From Acidobacteriota bacterium (GTDB lineage Bacteria; Acidobacteriota; Holophagae; Acanthopleuribacterales; Acanthopleuribacteraceae): DNA of 64,000 nt. A program made the translations under genes and the position numbers. The first letter of the stretch is position 1. The number at the start of each line of letters is the position of its first letter. The notes below the pieces were generated by a model that saw nothing but the letters and a program-made list of their open reading frames with translations, was not told the DNA's origin and ran no database searches. The stretch is from NCBI GenBank assembly GCA_002747255.1, contig PDUC01000031.1, positions 40,983 to 104,982 of the forward strand, given 5' to 3'. This document shows positions 46,203 through 55,594 of the stretch, piece by piece.

Positions 46203-46774
46203 CTTCAGCCTCCGTCCTTTTGATAGCAGAATCGCTTTCAAATACCCGAATTACTTCCATACATTATAGTCTGCCTCGTTTCCATAATAAATGAACTGGA
46301 CAGGATATTTACATTCCGCCCGGAAAGTGGAATCGGGTTGTGCCCACGAGTGTGATTATCAATTCATCGCTACCCAATCCCGTCATGGATTTTCAAAAAA
46401 TCTCTCTGTATTTTATGCATCCTCTCTTTCAGAGAATTTCATGCTTTGCGGGTCGGTCCTTTTATGCTTTTTTTACCTTTTTTTTGCCTGACTTTTTTTT
46501 ATTTTTTCATAGCTTCTCTTCACCCGTTTCCATGCCCACTAAGCAGCCTATGTTATTTTTTTTCTTGATTTTAAATACTCATTTCAGCAGCGCGTGAATG
46601 GAGAGACTTTTCCATGCAGACAAGATACCCGCAGCAGTTTGCATCATTCATTCACTCTGATTGTTAAAAATATGTTATTTTATACACAGAGGAGATTCTC
46701 TTATTGATTCATAACATTTATCTATTTGCCCACCTCTTTTCATAGTCAGTTATTTCAATACAAAGGGAGCACAT
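46203..46774. other. Intergenic region between divergent murE and fbp
   Basis: About 570 bp, very rich in T-runs on the plus strand in the middle. Short frames here are low-complexity Phe/Leu-rich translations of these runs, not genes. It should hold both promoters; I cannot pick convincing hexamers. Confidence 0.5.
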
Positions 46775-47824
46775 ATGCCTAAAACGGTTGAAAAAATACT
46801 AGAAGAAGTCAAACAAGGTCAAATTGTCACCTTGGAGCAGTTCATTATTAGTCGTCAGCAGGAGTTCCCCTACGCTCAGGGTGAGCTGTCATCCCTGCTC
46901 AGGGACATCAGCCTGGCCTGCAAGGTTATCAACAGAGAAGTCAACAAAGCAGGATTGGTCGATATCCTGGGCGTGCACGGCAGTGAGAATGTTCATGGCG
47001 AAACCGTCAAGAAACTGGACGTCTACGCGCACCATGAGCTCATTAAAACGCTGGCCATGGGTGACCACTGCAGCATTATCTGTTCTGAGGAATCCGACAA
47101 TGTCATCCCCGTACCCGAGTCCAAAGGCCGTTATATCGTATTGTTTGACCCTCTGGATGGATCGTCCAATATCGATGTCAATGTTTCCATAGGCACCATT
47201 TTTTCCATCTACCGAAGAGACACCAAAACCCAGGATCAAGAAGTCTGTCAAGCGGAAACCCTGCAACAGGGAATCAAACAGGTGGCAGCGGGTTATGTGT
47301 TATACGGATCGAGCACCATGATGGTCTACACCACCGGTCACGGAGTCAATGGTTTCACGCTGGATCCCAGCATTGGAGAGTTTCTTCTCTCGCACCCCAA
47401 CATGACCATACCCGAATCGGGCAAAACCTACTCTGCCAACCTGGGGCAAGTGGAATATTTCATGCCCGAAGTCCAGAAGTACGTCAAACATCTCATGGTG
47501 GATGATCCCGAAACGGGGCGTCCCTACAATCTGAGGTACATAGGAACCATGGTAGCGGATATACACCGCACCCTGCTCAGCGGAGGTATTTTCTTCTATC
47601 CGGCAACGACCAAGAATCCCAACGGGAAACTGAGACTGATGTACGAATGCAATCCCATGGCTTTCCTGATCGAACAAGCTGGTGGCAGAGCCAGCACAGG
47701 CAGAGAGCGAATTCTCGATTTGCAGCCCGATCACATACACATGCGCTGTCCATTTTTCGGAGGCAGTCACAAGGATGTCCAGGATATTGAGCGATTTTTT
47801 AAGAAATATGGAGAGAAAAAATGA
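46775..47824 (+). CDS. fbp: Fructose-1,6-bisphosphatase, class I
   Basis: A 349-residue gluconeogenic enzyme removing the 1-phosphate of fructose 1,6-bisphosphate. The metal/phosphate motif LFDPLDGSSNIDVN starts near residue 123 (Asp125), preceded by the metal Glu residues in SEESDNV. Later signatures are NLRYIGTMVADIHRTL and GKLRLMYECNPMAFLIEQAGG with the active-site Lys. The length is normal. ATG 46775 has a GGGAG site. Its stop overlaps the start of the OsmC-family gene (ATGATGA). Its position next to the 2-oxoacid oxidoreductase genes fits a gluconeogenic, low-redox carbon metabolism, but the link is loose. Confidence 0.96.
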   Translation: MPKTVEKILEEVKQGQIVTLEQFIISRQQEFPYAQGELSSLLRDISLACKVINREVNKAGLVDILGVHGSENVHGETVKKLDVYAHHELIKTLAMGDHCSIICSEESDNVIPVPESKGRYIVLFDPLDGSSNIDVNVSIGTIFSIYRRDTKTQDQEVCQAETLQQGIKQVAAGYVLYGSSTMMVYTTGHGVNGFTLDPSIGEFLLSHPNMTIPESGKTYSANLGQVEYFMPEVQKYVKHLMVDDPETGRPYNLRYIGTMVADIHRTLLSGGIFFYPATTKNPNGKLRLMYECNPMAFLIEQAGGRASTGRERILDLQPDHIHMRCPFFGGSHKDVQDIERFFKKYGEKK

Positions 47825-48219
47825 TGAAAGTAAAATTTTCCGGTGGGAAAAAAGTCGATGCCATTTTTAAAGGTTTCACCTTCAAGACAGATCAGCCCTG
47901 TGAATCCGGAGGCGAAGGCAGCGCGCCTGATCCCTTCAGCATGTTCCTCGCTTCACTGGCAACCTGCTCTGGATTCTTTGTAAAGAACTTCTGTGACCAA
48001 CGTGGAATCGATGCCCATGAAATTGAATTGTTTCTAAACACCGATTCCAATGATGAGCTTGGCAAAATCACTGCCTTTCATCTGGAAATAAAAGTTCCGG
48101 CTGAATTTCCCGCCAAATACGAAAAGGCGTTGGTTCAGACCGCGAAACTCTGCAAGGTCAAGAAGCATCTCGATCCAGAAATGACCTTCAACTGTTTTGT
48201 TACCAGAAAAGGCAGTTAA
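47821..48219 (+). CDS. OsmC-family protein
   Basis: A 132-residue cytoplasmic protein of the OsmC/YhfA fold. The pattern SAPDPFSMFLASLATCSGFFVKNFCDQRGI contains the first redox Cys and, a few residues on, another Cys; typical OsmC peroxidases have their second Cys much later. Further Cys lie in TAKLCKVKKHL and TFNCFV. Thiol peroxidase activity is possible but unproven. It is translationally coupled to fbp by a 4-bp overlap. It ends about 80 bp before the promoter region of the kor/rnf operon. Confidence 0.85.
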   Translation: MMKVKFSGGKKVDAIFKGFTFKTDQPCESGGEGSAPDPFSMFLASLATCSGFFVKNFCDQRGIDAHEIELFLNTDSNDELGKITAFHLEIKVPAEFPAKYEKALVQTAKLCKVKKHLDPEMTFNCFVTRKGS

Positions 48220-48240
48220 AACGCCCTTGTTCTCATTCGC

Positions 48241-48299
48241 AATTCACGATTTGTTTCCACGATTTTAATCGTGAATTAGAGCATGACAACCGTTATAAT
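48241..48299 (+). promoter_or_regulatory. Inverted repeat and -10 box upstream of the kor/rnf operon
   Basis: An 11-bp perfect inverted repeat (AATTCACGATT at 48241-48251, AATCGTGAATT at 48267-48277), with an extra direct copy of CACGATT inside its loop, overlaps the expected -35 position. It is followed by a consensus TATAAT at 48294-48299. GTGAAT at 48271 is 17 bp from the -10. A regulator binding the repeat could therefore block the promoter. The leader to the chosen korA start is about 125 nt. Confidence 0.55.
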
Positions 48300-48430
48300 A
48301 CATGTGGAGTAATACATTGCCACACAACATACATCATTAAAAGAAAGAGCCTTGTTTAAACATGTTTTCGCCAACTATCCGGCGTCCATTGGCATGGGTA
48401 TTTATGAAGGTCATCCCGGAGGCTTCAACC

Positions 48431-50299
48431 TTGAAGAAAGAGAAAAAAGTTACCGAAATAAGAGAACATATTGTAGAGATTGTCAGTGATTCGGGCGAAG
48501 GCGCCCAGACAGCTGGCCAGATGTTTGGCACCATTAATGCCAAAATGGGGAATGGAGTTTGGACCGTTGAAATCATTCCAGCTGAAATTGAACCCCCGAA
48601 AAGGTCCAAGGCGGGTGCAAGCGGCATACGAATCCGACTGGGTGAGAAGCAGGTTACCAATGCCGGCAACAAGGCCAATATTGTTATCGGGTTCAACGAG
48701 CAGGTTCTCTACAGCCGCATTGACACCCAGTCCTTCCAGGAAGGCACCATCATCTTCCTGGACAAGAAGTGGACGGAATCTCCCATCGAGGGTATTCGCA
48801 AGGCCTATGCGGAGGCTGTCGCGGATTTCAAGAAACGCAAATACGAAATCATTGAAATACCTTTAGAAGAGGAATGCCTCAAAGTTGTTCCAGACCCCAG
48901 AAGAGGTAAGAACATGTGGGTCATGGGCATGCTTTGTGAACTCTACCAGAGGGATGTCAGCCTGGTTGAAAAGGAAATTGTCAAAAAATTCAAGCGAAAA
49001 GGCCAAAAAGTCATCGACAGTAACTTGAAACTCCTGCGTTCGGGCTTTGAATGGGCGGAAGAAAACCTCGAGTTCATTTATTCCCTGTCCGCTGTGGACG
49101 ATGGCGTACCCAAAGTGGTCATGAACGGCAACCAAGCTATCGGTATGGGTGCCATGGCGGCGGGCATGGAACTCTGCTCCATGTACCCCATCACGCCGGC
49201 CACGTCTGTCACGCACTACATGGCCAGCGTCTTCAAGGAGGTAGGCGGCTTTGTCCACCAGGCAGAAGATGAAATCGCGGCCATTGGCTTTGCCATCGGC
49301 GCGTCCTACGCGGGGAAAACGGCTCTCACGGTCACTTCAGGTCCCGGGATGGCGCTTAAAACGGAAATGATTGCCCTCGCGGTGATGGCGGAAGTACCGC
49401 TGGTGATTGTCGATGTTCAACGCGGCGGGCCCTCCACTGGATTGCCCACAAAGGTTGAACAGGCCGATCTCCTTTCCACGCTGTACGGCTCGCCAGGCGA
49501 TGCGCCGAAAATTATCATCGCACCTTCGACCATTGAAGAGTGTTTCCATTTCATGATTTCGGCCCGAAAACTGGCTGAAATGTATCGCGGTCCTGTCTTT
49601 GTTTTAACCGATGCCAATCTGGCTACCGGTGTTCAGCCTTATCCCAAACCCGAGCTCCGTGAAGAGTGGCTTTCACCGCCGCTCGATCAGAGCCGCTGGG
49701 ACAACAATGTCAAACCTTATCAGTGGGATCCTGAAACAGGGGTTTCCCCCAGACCCATTCCCGGTCAGAAAGACGGCAACTACGTCCTGACAGGTCTGGC
49801 TCACAACAGCAGATCGAAAGTCGCTTACGAATCTGAAACCAACCAGAAGTCAACCGCCATGAGAAGCCGCAAACTGGCCACACTGCAAAAATCACTGAAA
49901 CCGCCCGTGGTCAATGGAGACGAAAGCGGCGACCTTCTGATTGTGGCCTGGGGTTCCACGCGCGGAGCCATCGAGGAAGCGGTGGAAGTCTCGAGAGCAG
50001 AAGGTAAAAGTGTTTCATCGCTGCACCTCAAGTTCCTCTCTCCCCTGGAGCCAGGTCTCAAAGACATTTTCAAGAAATTCAAAAGGGTGATGACCATAGA
50101 AATCAACTACAGTGACGACATGAACGATCCCTTCTACAATGAAGACAACATGAGATACGCCCAACTTGCCACGGTTCTGCGTTCCCACACGCTCGTGGAC
50201 GTCAAGAGTTGGTCCCGAGTGCCGGGCTTCCCGCTTCAGCCTGAAACCATTCATCAGATTATCATTGAAGAAATCGCTAAAATAGGAGGCGCAAAATGA
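48431..50299 (+). CDS. korA: 2-oxoacid:ferredoxin oxidoreductase, alpha (gamma-alpha fusion) subunit
   Basis: The larger subunit of a two-subunit 2-oxoacid:ferredoxin oxidoreductase, probably the 2-oxoglutarate type, which converts 2-oxoacid plus CoA to acyl-CoA, CO2 and reduced ferredoxin, or the reverse. The gamma domain is about residues 15-190 (SDSGEGAQTAGQMFG). The pyrimidine-binding alpha domain follows, with YPITPAT at about 252, EDEIAAIGFAIGASYAGK and DVQRGGPSTGLPTKVEQADL. I set the start at TTG 48431 because GGAGG lies eight bases upstream and the protein then starts like its relatives (EIREHIVEIVSDSGEG). ATG 48362 is open but has a poor site. Its stop overlaps korB (ATGA). Confidence 0.9.
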   Translation: MKKEKKVTEIREHIVEIVSDSGEGAQTAGQMFGTINAKMGNGVWTVEIIPAEIEPPKRSKAGASGIRIRLGEKQVTNAGNKANIVIGFNEQVLYSRIDTQSFQEGTIIFLDKKWTESPIEGIRKAYAEAVADFKKRKYEIIEIPLEEECLKVVPDPRRGKNMWVMGMLCELYQRDVSLVEKEIVKKFKRKGQKVIDSNLKLLRSGFEWAEENLEFIYSLSAVDDGVPKVVMNGNQAIGMGAMAAGMELCSMYPITPATSVTHYMASVFKEVGGFVHQAEDEIAAIGFAIGASYAGKTALTVTSGPGMALKTEMIALAVMAEVPLVIVDVQRGGPSTGLPTKVEQADLLSTLYGSPGDAPKIIIAPSTIEECFHFMISARKLAEMYRGPVFVLTDANLATGVQPYPKPELREEWLSPPLDQSRWDNNVKPYQWDPETGVSPRPIPGQKDGNYVLTGLAHNSRSKVAYESETNQKSTAMRSRKLATLQKSLKPPVVNGDESGDLLIVAWGSTRGAIEEAVEVSRAEGKSVSSLHLKFLSPLEPGLKDIFKKFKRVMTIEINYSDDMNDPFYNEDNMRYAQLATVLRSHTLVDVKSWSRVPGFPLQPETIHQIIIEEIAKIGGAK

Positions 50300-51249
50300 T
50301 TGGATTGAAAAGTGATTGGTTAATGGAAGAAAAACCCAGACATTTTGTCGCGGAAGACTATCAGGCGGCCATTCCCAGATGGTGCCCCGGCTGCGGTGAT
50401 CACGCCATTCTCACCAGTATTCAGAAATTGTGCAAAGAGGAACAGTTAAAACCGGAAGAAACCGTTTTCGTTTCAGGTATCGGTTGTTCAAGCCGCTTCC
50501 CGCATTACATGAACACCTACGGTTTCCACGGGCTGCACGGCAGAGCGCTTCCGCTGGCCTGTGGCATTCGAAGCCGTCGTCCCGACCTCAACATCTTTGT
50601 TTCCACCGGTGATGGCGATTGCACCTCCATCGGTGCGGGTCACTGGCTGCACGCCATTCGTTACAACATGAAAATGGTCGTCATGCTCTTTGACAATCAG
50701 ATATACGGATTGACTAAAATGCAGACCTCGCCCACCACACCTGTGGGCGCCTATTCCAACACCCACCCCATGGGTGCCTGGATCGAGCCTTTAAATCCCA
50801 TTTCGGTTGTGCTTGGAATTACCAACGCGTCTTTTGTGGCAACCACCATTGACTGGAACCCGCCTCACCTCTACGCCACACTCAAAAAAGCCTACCACCA
50901 CAACGGCACCGCCTTCATTCGCATTGTACAGAGGTGTCCTCACTTTACTCCAAATTACTTCACCAGTTACATGGACGACCCCAGTAACATTCTCTTAATG
51001 GATCACGAAGACGGCATTCCGGCTTCCGCTTCCATGAAAAGGTACTTTAAAAACAACACGGTTCACGATCCCAGTGACCTTCACAAAGCCCTGGAATTGG
51101 CCAGTCGCACAGATGTCATGCCCATCGGGATGTTTTACAGGAACGATCAGGTACAGAGGTACCACGAGTTTTCAGCTGTTGGTCTGAACACGCCCAATGA
51201 AAACAAACTGGCGGCTCTGGAAAAGGAACTGAACCGATTCAGCGTATAA
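50296..51249 (+). CDS. korB: 2-oxoacid:ferredoxin oxidoreductase, beta (TPP-binding) subunit
   Basis: A 317-residue partner of the upstream subunit. It carries the thiamine diphosphate and one Fe-S cluster: the cluster/TPP motif WCPGCGDHAIL near residue 33, SGIGCSSRFPHYM, and the TPP motif GDGDCTSIGAGHWLHAIRYN near 105. NQIYGLTKMQTSPTTP matches KorB/OorB proteins. The pair therefore has a complete catalytic centre. It is coupled to korA by a 4-bp overlap and lies 32 bp before the first giant NifJ-like gene, in the same apparent transcript. Confidence 0.94.
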   Translation: MIGLKSDWLMEEKPRHFVAEDYQAAIPRWCPGCGDHAILTSIQKLCKEEQLKPEETVFVSGIGCSSRFPHYMNTYGFHGLHGRALPLACGIRSRRPDLNIFVSTGDGDCTSIGAGHWLHAIRYNMKMVVMLFDNQIYGLTKMQTSPTTPVGAYSNTHPMGAWIEPLNPISVVLGITNASFVATTIDWNPPHLYATLKKAYHHNGTAFIRIVQRCPHFTPNYFTSYMDDPSNILLMDHEDGIPASASMKRYFKNNTVHDPSDLHKALELASRTDVMPIGMFYRNDQVQRYHEFSAVGLNTPNENKLAALEKELNRFSV

Positions 51250-51281
51250 AATCACACTGAAGATGAAAATGGATGTAAAAG

Positions 51282-54200
51282 ATGAAGCTAACTTTCACTA
51301 AAAGAGCCCTGACCGTCAGGGAAACCATTAACTGTGTCATGCAAGGTATTTGTGGACGTTCGGCAGCCGCTAATGTTCTGGAAGCTGAAGGGCTGGCTCT
51401 GTCCGGCCAGCGTTCCTATTGTTTCCTTACAGAGAAGACCACTTACATTGAACCCACTCTGCTTTCAGTTCAGCAATCACTCGTGATAGCCAATGCCAGA
51501 ACGAACAGGTGGTCTGGTGATCTGGCGATTTCAAGGCCTGAAGATGCTGTCGCCTACTGCATCCTCGCGCATACTTTTTCCCAAATAGCCTGTCAACCCT
51601 GCACACTGTCCGTGGCGCCGGAGATGCTCGATCACCTCCAGCTGATGGAACTCCCAACACCTGATTCTCTGGCAGACATAGGTGAGTTTCTCGATGGACT
51701 CTCGACTGAAAAGCACGATGCCACGCTGGATTCCGCGGCGAAATTACTGGAAAAGACAGGTATATCTGTCAATTTGAAGCCAACAGATCCAGTTGACTGT
51801 TCTCACAAACTGCTGCCTGTTATCGGTGAATACGGTAACAGCAGTTTCTCTCGAAACTGTCTGAGATGCTTTGCCGATTGTATGACTGAAGACACCGAGA
51901 GCCGCTTCCATTTAGCCAAACACCCCAAGCGAGCGTCCATTCATGCCATCCTGGTTTCAGAAAACAGCTCCCGGCTGCCTAAAACGCCGGGGAAACTCTG
52001 TGCCCTGATCGCCTCGAACCCGCTTCAAATCAGGAACACCGGCGTGTTGGACTGCATCGCCGACGGAGGCGCTCTGCTGCTTCATTCTGCCACAACCAGG
52101 CAGGGTGTATCCCTGTTCACCAAGACTGAAACGCAGTATCTAATCAACAGGAAGCTCTCCGTTTTCGTTGCCAATGCCGATTACCTGCATGAAACAAAGG
52201 CCTTTGTCACCGCCGTCATGGCCCATATACACGGTGCAGCCGACTCTGCTGAAGCTCGAACCGTCAACAAACTGGACCTCCTGAACATCAAACAATTCAG
52301 TGCGCCTGAGCTTCCCACCATGCCCAACCATTCCCATGGCGACTCTTCAATTGAAAAAACTCAAATGCGCTTTCATTTACTGGGGCAGGAGGCCATTCTA
52401 GGTGCGTACAATTACGTTTTTGAAACCTCTATCAATCCTCTGGCTTTAGATCAACTGTATGAAAAGCAGTTTGAACTCAATCACTATCCGCTGGTTCTTC
52501 AACAGGGAAAAGCACCGCAGCCCCTGTACACCGTATACGATCAGATTCTGGGCGACATGAAAAAGTCATCGGATATTTTCAAAACGCATAAAGACTATTT
52601 CATCTACAAAACCGCTCTTGCCCTGCGCGAATGTCCCTCAACCGATCTCATATCGGTTCTGAAAGCGGGGCTTAAGGGCTTTTTAGCCGATCTCGAGCTC
52701 AGTGAAACAGGACGAACCGCGTTTAACAGTGAAATAGACGCTTTCTTCAGCGCGGTTCCCGAAGCCGAGTGCCTGGGTTTCGACTCCCGCCTCCTGCTGA
52801 AACTCTACCACAATGCGATACGGCAGGCGAAAACCGCTTCTCTGCAAGCGTTCATGGAAGAGGCACGCAAGCTGCACGGCTCTCTGAAGGACATCCTCGC
52901 CATGCAGGACATCAAAGAGCAGGAAAGCCACGGTGTCGATGTGGGGCCTTTGCTGGGCTCGCTCTTTAAGGAAAACAGTCGTTCGCCCAAGGCCAGCAGT
53001 GGTCATGGCACGGTTGAACTGGATGAAACCCGCAGGAAACGCATCGAGTTTTCCGTAAAATGCATTGGTCAATTCCTGGAGCAAAACGCACAGGGTCCTC
53101 GCATTGTTCTCATTCAGAAAGAAGAACTCACCGAGCGTTATGCCGGGGTCACCTGTGTTCAGCATGAAATGCCGCTGGGTATCGCCAAGGGGGTATTTAA
53201 AGCGATTGCCGATGACATGAAAGACCTGTTCCTGAGCATGCGCATCGCGAAACTGGAGAGTAAAGAAGCCTTTGACGAAGAATTGCACACAGAAATGCTA
53301 AACCATTTCAGTCTGGATTCCTGCACGGAATCCGAATGGTCGGTCTTCCCCACTGTCACCGTGGTGGCAAACGGTGAACACGTGCAAAATTCAGCGTTAA
53401 ACGCTTTTTCCGCACTGGTAGGTTCCAAACTTCCCATTCATGTGCTGTTGACGGGCGATCCATGGTCGTGTCTGGCTCACGGCCTGAGCACGTCAAAACT
53501 CATTCAGCGCGATTTGAGTTACCTGGCGATTTCTCATCAAAACGCCTTTGTCTCCAGATCCGCGCTCTCCTCGCCTGAACACCTCTACGGATGTCTGGAA
53601 AACCTGTCCCGATCCAGCGGCCCGGGCGTTTTCATTGTTTCCGCTGCCGACGCATCGGAGGTTCCCTATTCATGGGCTCATTTGCACGCACTGCAAGCGG
53701 GCAGGTTTGCCGCTCAGTTCCAATACAATCCCGAGCTGGGGACAACCTGGGCCGATCGTTTTGACTTTTCAGGCTCCCTCTTACCGGAAAAAGACTGGAT
53801 TCACCTATCTGTTCCCTACTTGAAAGCCAATGGAACAGAAGCAAGTATGGAAACAGATTTCACCTTTGCAGATGCGGTCGCGCTTCTTCCCTCCTACCGC
53901 AGCCACTTCATGGTCATTGAATCCGATCAATGGGGAGAACACCAGATTCCCCTTACAGAGTTCATTCAAGATGAAGAAAAAATGTTCGGGCGGTACGTTC
54001 CATTCATTTGGGTTAAGGATACCGAAGGTGAAATTAAGAGAGCCATCATCACCAGAACCCTGCTGACTCAGTGCGTGGATCACCTGAACCTCTGGCGTAC
54101 GCTCAGAGAGCTGGGCGGCATCGAAAACTCGCACGCTCTCGCGGCATTGGAACAGGCTCGTCTTGAAGCTGAAACGACAGTCAAAGACAAGCTGGAAAGC

Positions 54201-54725
54201 GCGGCAAAAGAGCATCGATCCGAATTGGAATCCGTTCGGACCGAAACGGCCAAAGAAGCGCTCAGCCAATTAGCCAGGGTCCTGGTTGAAATGGATCCCG
54301 GTCAGCAGCTCGGGCTTGCCAGCCAGGCAAAGACGGAACAAGCCGCGGCACCCAAACCCTCGGCTAAACAACCCCAGGTTGAACAATCCCCGGTTGAGCA
54401 AGCACCCGTAAAAACTGCCGAGAAAAAAGCCAAAAAGGCGCCAGAACCTGAACCCGTAGAAGAAGAGGAAGCCTTCGAAGAAGAGGCCTGGGTCGACACG
54501 GAACTGTGCACGAGCTGCAACGAATGTGTCTCACTCAACCCGCTGCTCTTTTTGTACAACGACGACAAGCAGGTTTACCTCGGTGATCCCGAAGCAGGCA
54601 CTTTCCTCCAGCTGGTCTCAGCGGCCGAGAAATGCCCGTCCAGGTGCATTCACCCTGGTTCACCCAGATCAGGTGACTCCACGGTCACAGACGAACTGGT
54701 CGCTAAAGCCGCTAAATACAACTGA
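51282..54725 (+). CDS. Giant NifJ-derived protein with C-terminal ferredoxin domain
   Basis: A 1147-residue soluble protein with no exact name that I recognise. The first 150 residues resemble a weak pyruvate:ferredoxin oxidoreductase domain I. C193-x2-C196-x3-C200 is a possible extra metal site. Residues 755-790 (AFVSRSALSSPEHLYGCLENL, then PGVFIVSA) align by eye with the VAS...GPSLI stretch of NifJ domain VI, but the GDG thiamine motif is absent, so no TPP chemistry is expected. A charged helix (about 960-1010) and an acidic Pro/Glu-rich linker (about 1030-1070) lead to a ferredoxin domain: C1076-x2-C1079-x2-C1082 and C1118-Pro. It lies between korB and rnfB (8 bp gap). A role as an electron carrier or scaffold between them is inference. 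Confidence 0.75.
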   Translation: MKLTFTKRALTVRETINCVMQGICGRSAAANVLEAEGLALSGQRSYCFLTEKTTYIEPTLLSVQQSLVIANARTNRWSGDLAISRPEDAVAYCILAHTFSQIACQPCTLSVAPEMLDHLQLMELPTPDSLADIGEFLDGLSTEKHDATLDSAAKLLEKTGISVNLKPTDPVDCSHKLLPVIGEYGNSSFSRNCLRCFADCMTEDTESRFHLAKHPKRASIHAILVSENSSRLPKTPGKLCALIASNPLQIRNTGVLDCIADGGALLLHSATTRQGVSLFTKTETQYLINRKLSVFVANADYLHETKAFVTAVMAHIHGAADSAEARTVNKLDLLNIKQFSAPELPTMPNHSHGDSSIEKTQMRFHLLGQEAILGAYNYVFETSINPLALDQLYEKQFELNHYPLVLQQGKAPQPLYTVYDQILGDMKKSSDIFKTHKDYFIYKTALALRECPSTDLISVLKAGLKGFLADLELSETGRTAFNSEIDAFFSAVPEAECLGFDSRLLLKLYHNAIRQAKTASLQAFMEEARKLHGSLKDILAMQDIKEQESHGVDVGPLLGSLFKENSRSPKASSGHGTVELDETRRKRIEFSVKCIGQFLEQNAQGPRIVLIQKEELTERYAGVTCVQHEMPLGIAKGVFKAIADDMKDLFLSMRIAKLESKEAFDEELHTEMLNHFSLDSCTESEWSVFPTVTVVANGEHVQNSALNAFSALVGSKLPIHVLLTGDPWSCLAHGLSTSKLIQRDLSYLAISHQNAFVSRSALSSPEHLYGCLENLSRSSGPGVFIVSAADASEVPYSWAHLHALQAGRFAAQFQYNPELGTTWADRFDFSGSLLPEKDWIHLSVPYLKANGTEASMETDFTFADAVALLPSYRSHFMVIESDQWGEHQIPLTEFIQDEEKMFGRYVPFIWVKDTEGEIKRAIITRTLLTQCVDHLNLWRTLRELGGIENSHALAALEQARLEAETTVKDKLESAAKEHRSELESVRTETAKEALSQLARVLVEMDPGQQLGLASQAKTEQAAAPKPSAKQPQVEQSPVEQAPVKTAEKKAKKAPEPEPVEEEEAFEEEAWVDTELCTSCNECVSLNPLLFLYNDDKQVYLGDPEAGTFLQLVSAAEKCPSRCIHPGSPRSGDSTVTDELVAKAAKYN

Positions 54726-54733
54726 GGACTCCC

Positions 54734-55594
54734 ATGGCTACAGAAATCTTCAATGCCGCACTCCTCATGACGGGTTTAGGCCTGGTCTTTGCCGCTATTC
54801 TGGCAATAGCCTATCGCTTCTTCCGGGTTGAAGAGGATCCCAGATTGGACACCCTTGAAGAGATGCTGCCAGGAGCTAATTGCGGTGCTTGCGGTCAACC
54901 GGGATGTCGGGCGTTCTCGGAGAAGCTGCTGGAAAAAGAGACCATTCCCGCCCAGTGTACGGTCAACAGCCCCGAAGGGACTCAGGCGATTGCCGACTTC
55001 CTGGGTGTATCTGCGGGATCCATTGAAAAACAGGTTGCCCGTCTGCACTGCGCCGGCGGCAAGGGTTTTGTCAACGATAAGGCCGAGTACATGGGGATCT
55101 CTTCCTGTCGAGCCGCTCATTTTGTCAACGGTGGAGGAAGAGACTGCACCTACGGCTGCCTGGGTCTGGCTGACTGTCAAGAAGCTTGCACCTTTGGTGC
55201 CATCCACATGAATGCCGAGGGTTTGCCTGTGGTCAATGTGGATCTCTGTACCGCTTGCAGTGACTGTGTCACGGTTTGTCCTCTTGATTTGTTTAAACTC
55301 CAGCCCCTTAACGCGCCCCTGCTGGTACAGTGCAGTTCACCGGTTACGGGAAAAGAGGCACGGGCAATCTGTAAGGTCGCCTGTGACGGCTGCAGTCGAT
55401 GTGTCCGGGACGCCGGTGACGGTGCCATGGAAATGAAAAACGGCTTGCCCCATATTTTACAGCCCCAACTCACTGAGCAAAAAGCCGCATTTGGATGTCC
55501 CACAGGTGCCATTCAATGGGTAACCAAAAACCAGTTTTCTGAAAAAGAGAAAGATGAAACGGAGAATTTATGTCTAACAGGAACCTTACCCTAA
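54734..55594 (+). CDS. rnfB: Rnf complex subunit RnfB, polyferredoxin
   Basis: A 286-residue subunit of the ion-translocating ferredoxin oxidoreductase. One N-terminal membrane helix (about 9-27) anchors it. A 4Fe-4S domain of the ASKHA-like four-Cys type follows (GANCGACGQPGCRAFSEKLL, then CTV). More clusters appear at YGCLGLADCQEACTFGA, CTACSDCVTVCP and ACDGCSRCVRDAG. It is where reduced ferredoxin is thought to deliver electrons. It overlaps the next giant gene by 25 bp. Its position between the two NifJ-like genes, rather than next to rnfA, is unusual. Confidence 0.95.
   Translation: MATEIFNAALLMTGLGLVFAAILAIAYRFFRVEEDPRLDTLEEMLPGANCGACGQPGCRAFSEKLLEKETIPAQCTVNSPEGTQAIADFLGVSAGSIEKQVARLHCAGGKGFVNDKAEYMGISSCRAAHFVNGGGRDCTYGCLGLADCQEACTFGAIHMNAEGLPVVNVDLCTACSDCVTVCPLDLFKLQPLNAPLLVQCSSPVTGKEARAICKVACDGCSRCVRDAGDGAMEMKNGLPHILQPQLTEQKAAFGCPTGAIQWVTKNQFSEKEKDETENLCLTGTLP

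Noticed and set aside
46340-46597. 85-codon frame rich in Phe and Leu before fbp
   Set aside because: It is a translation of T-rich low-complexity DNA and has no ribosome site.
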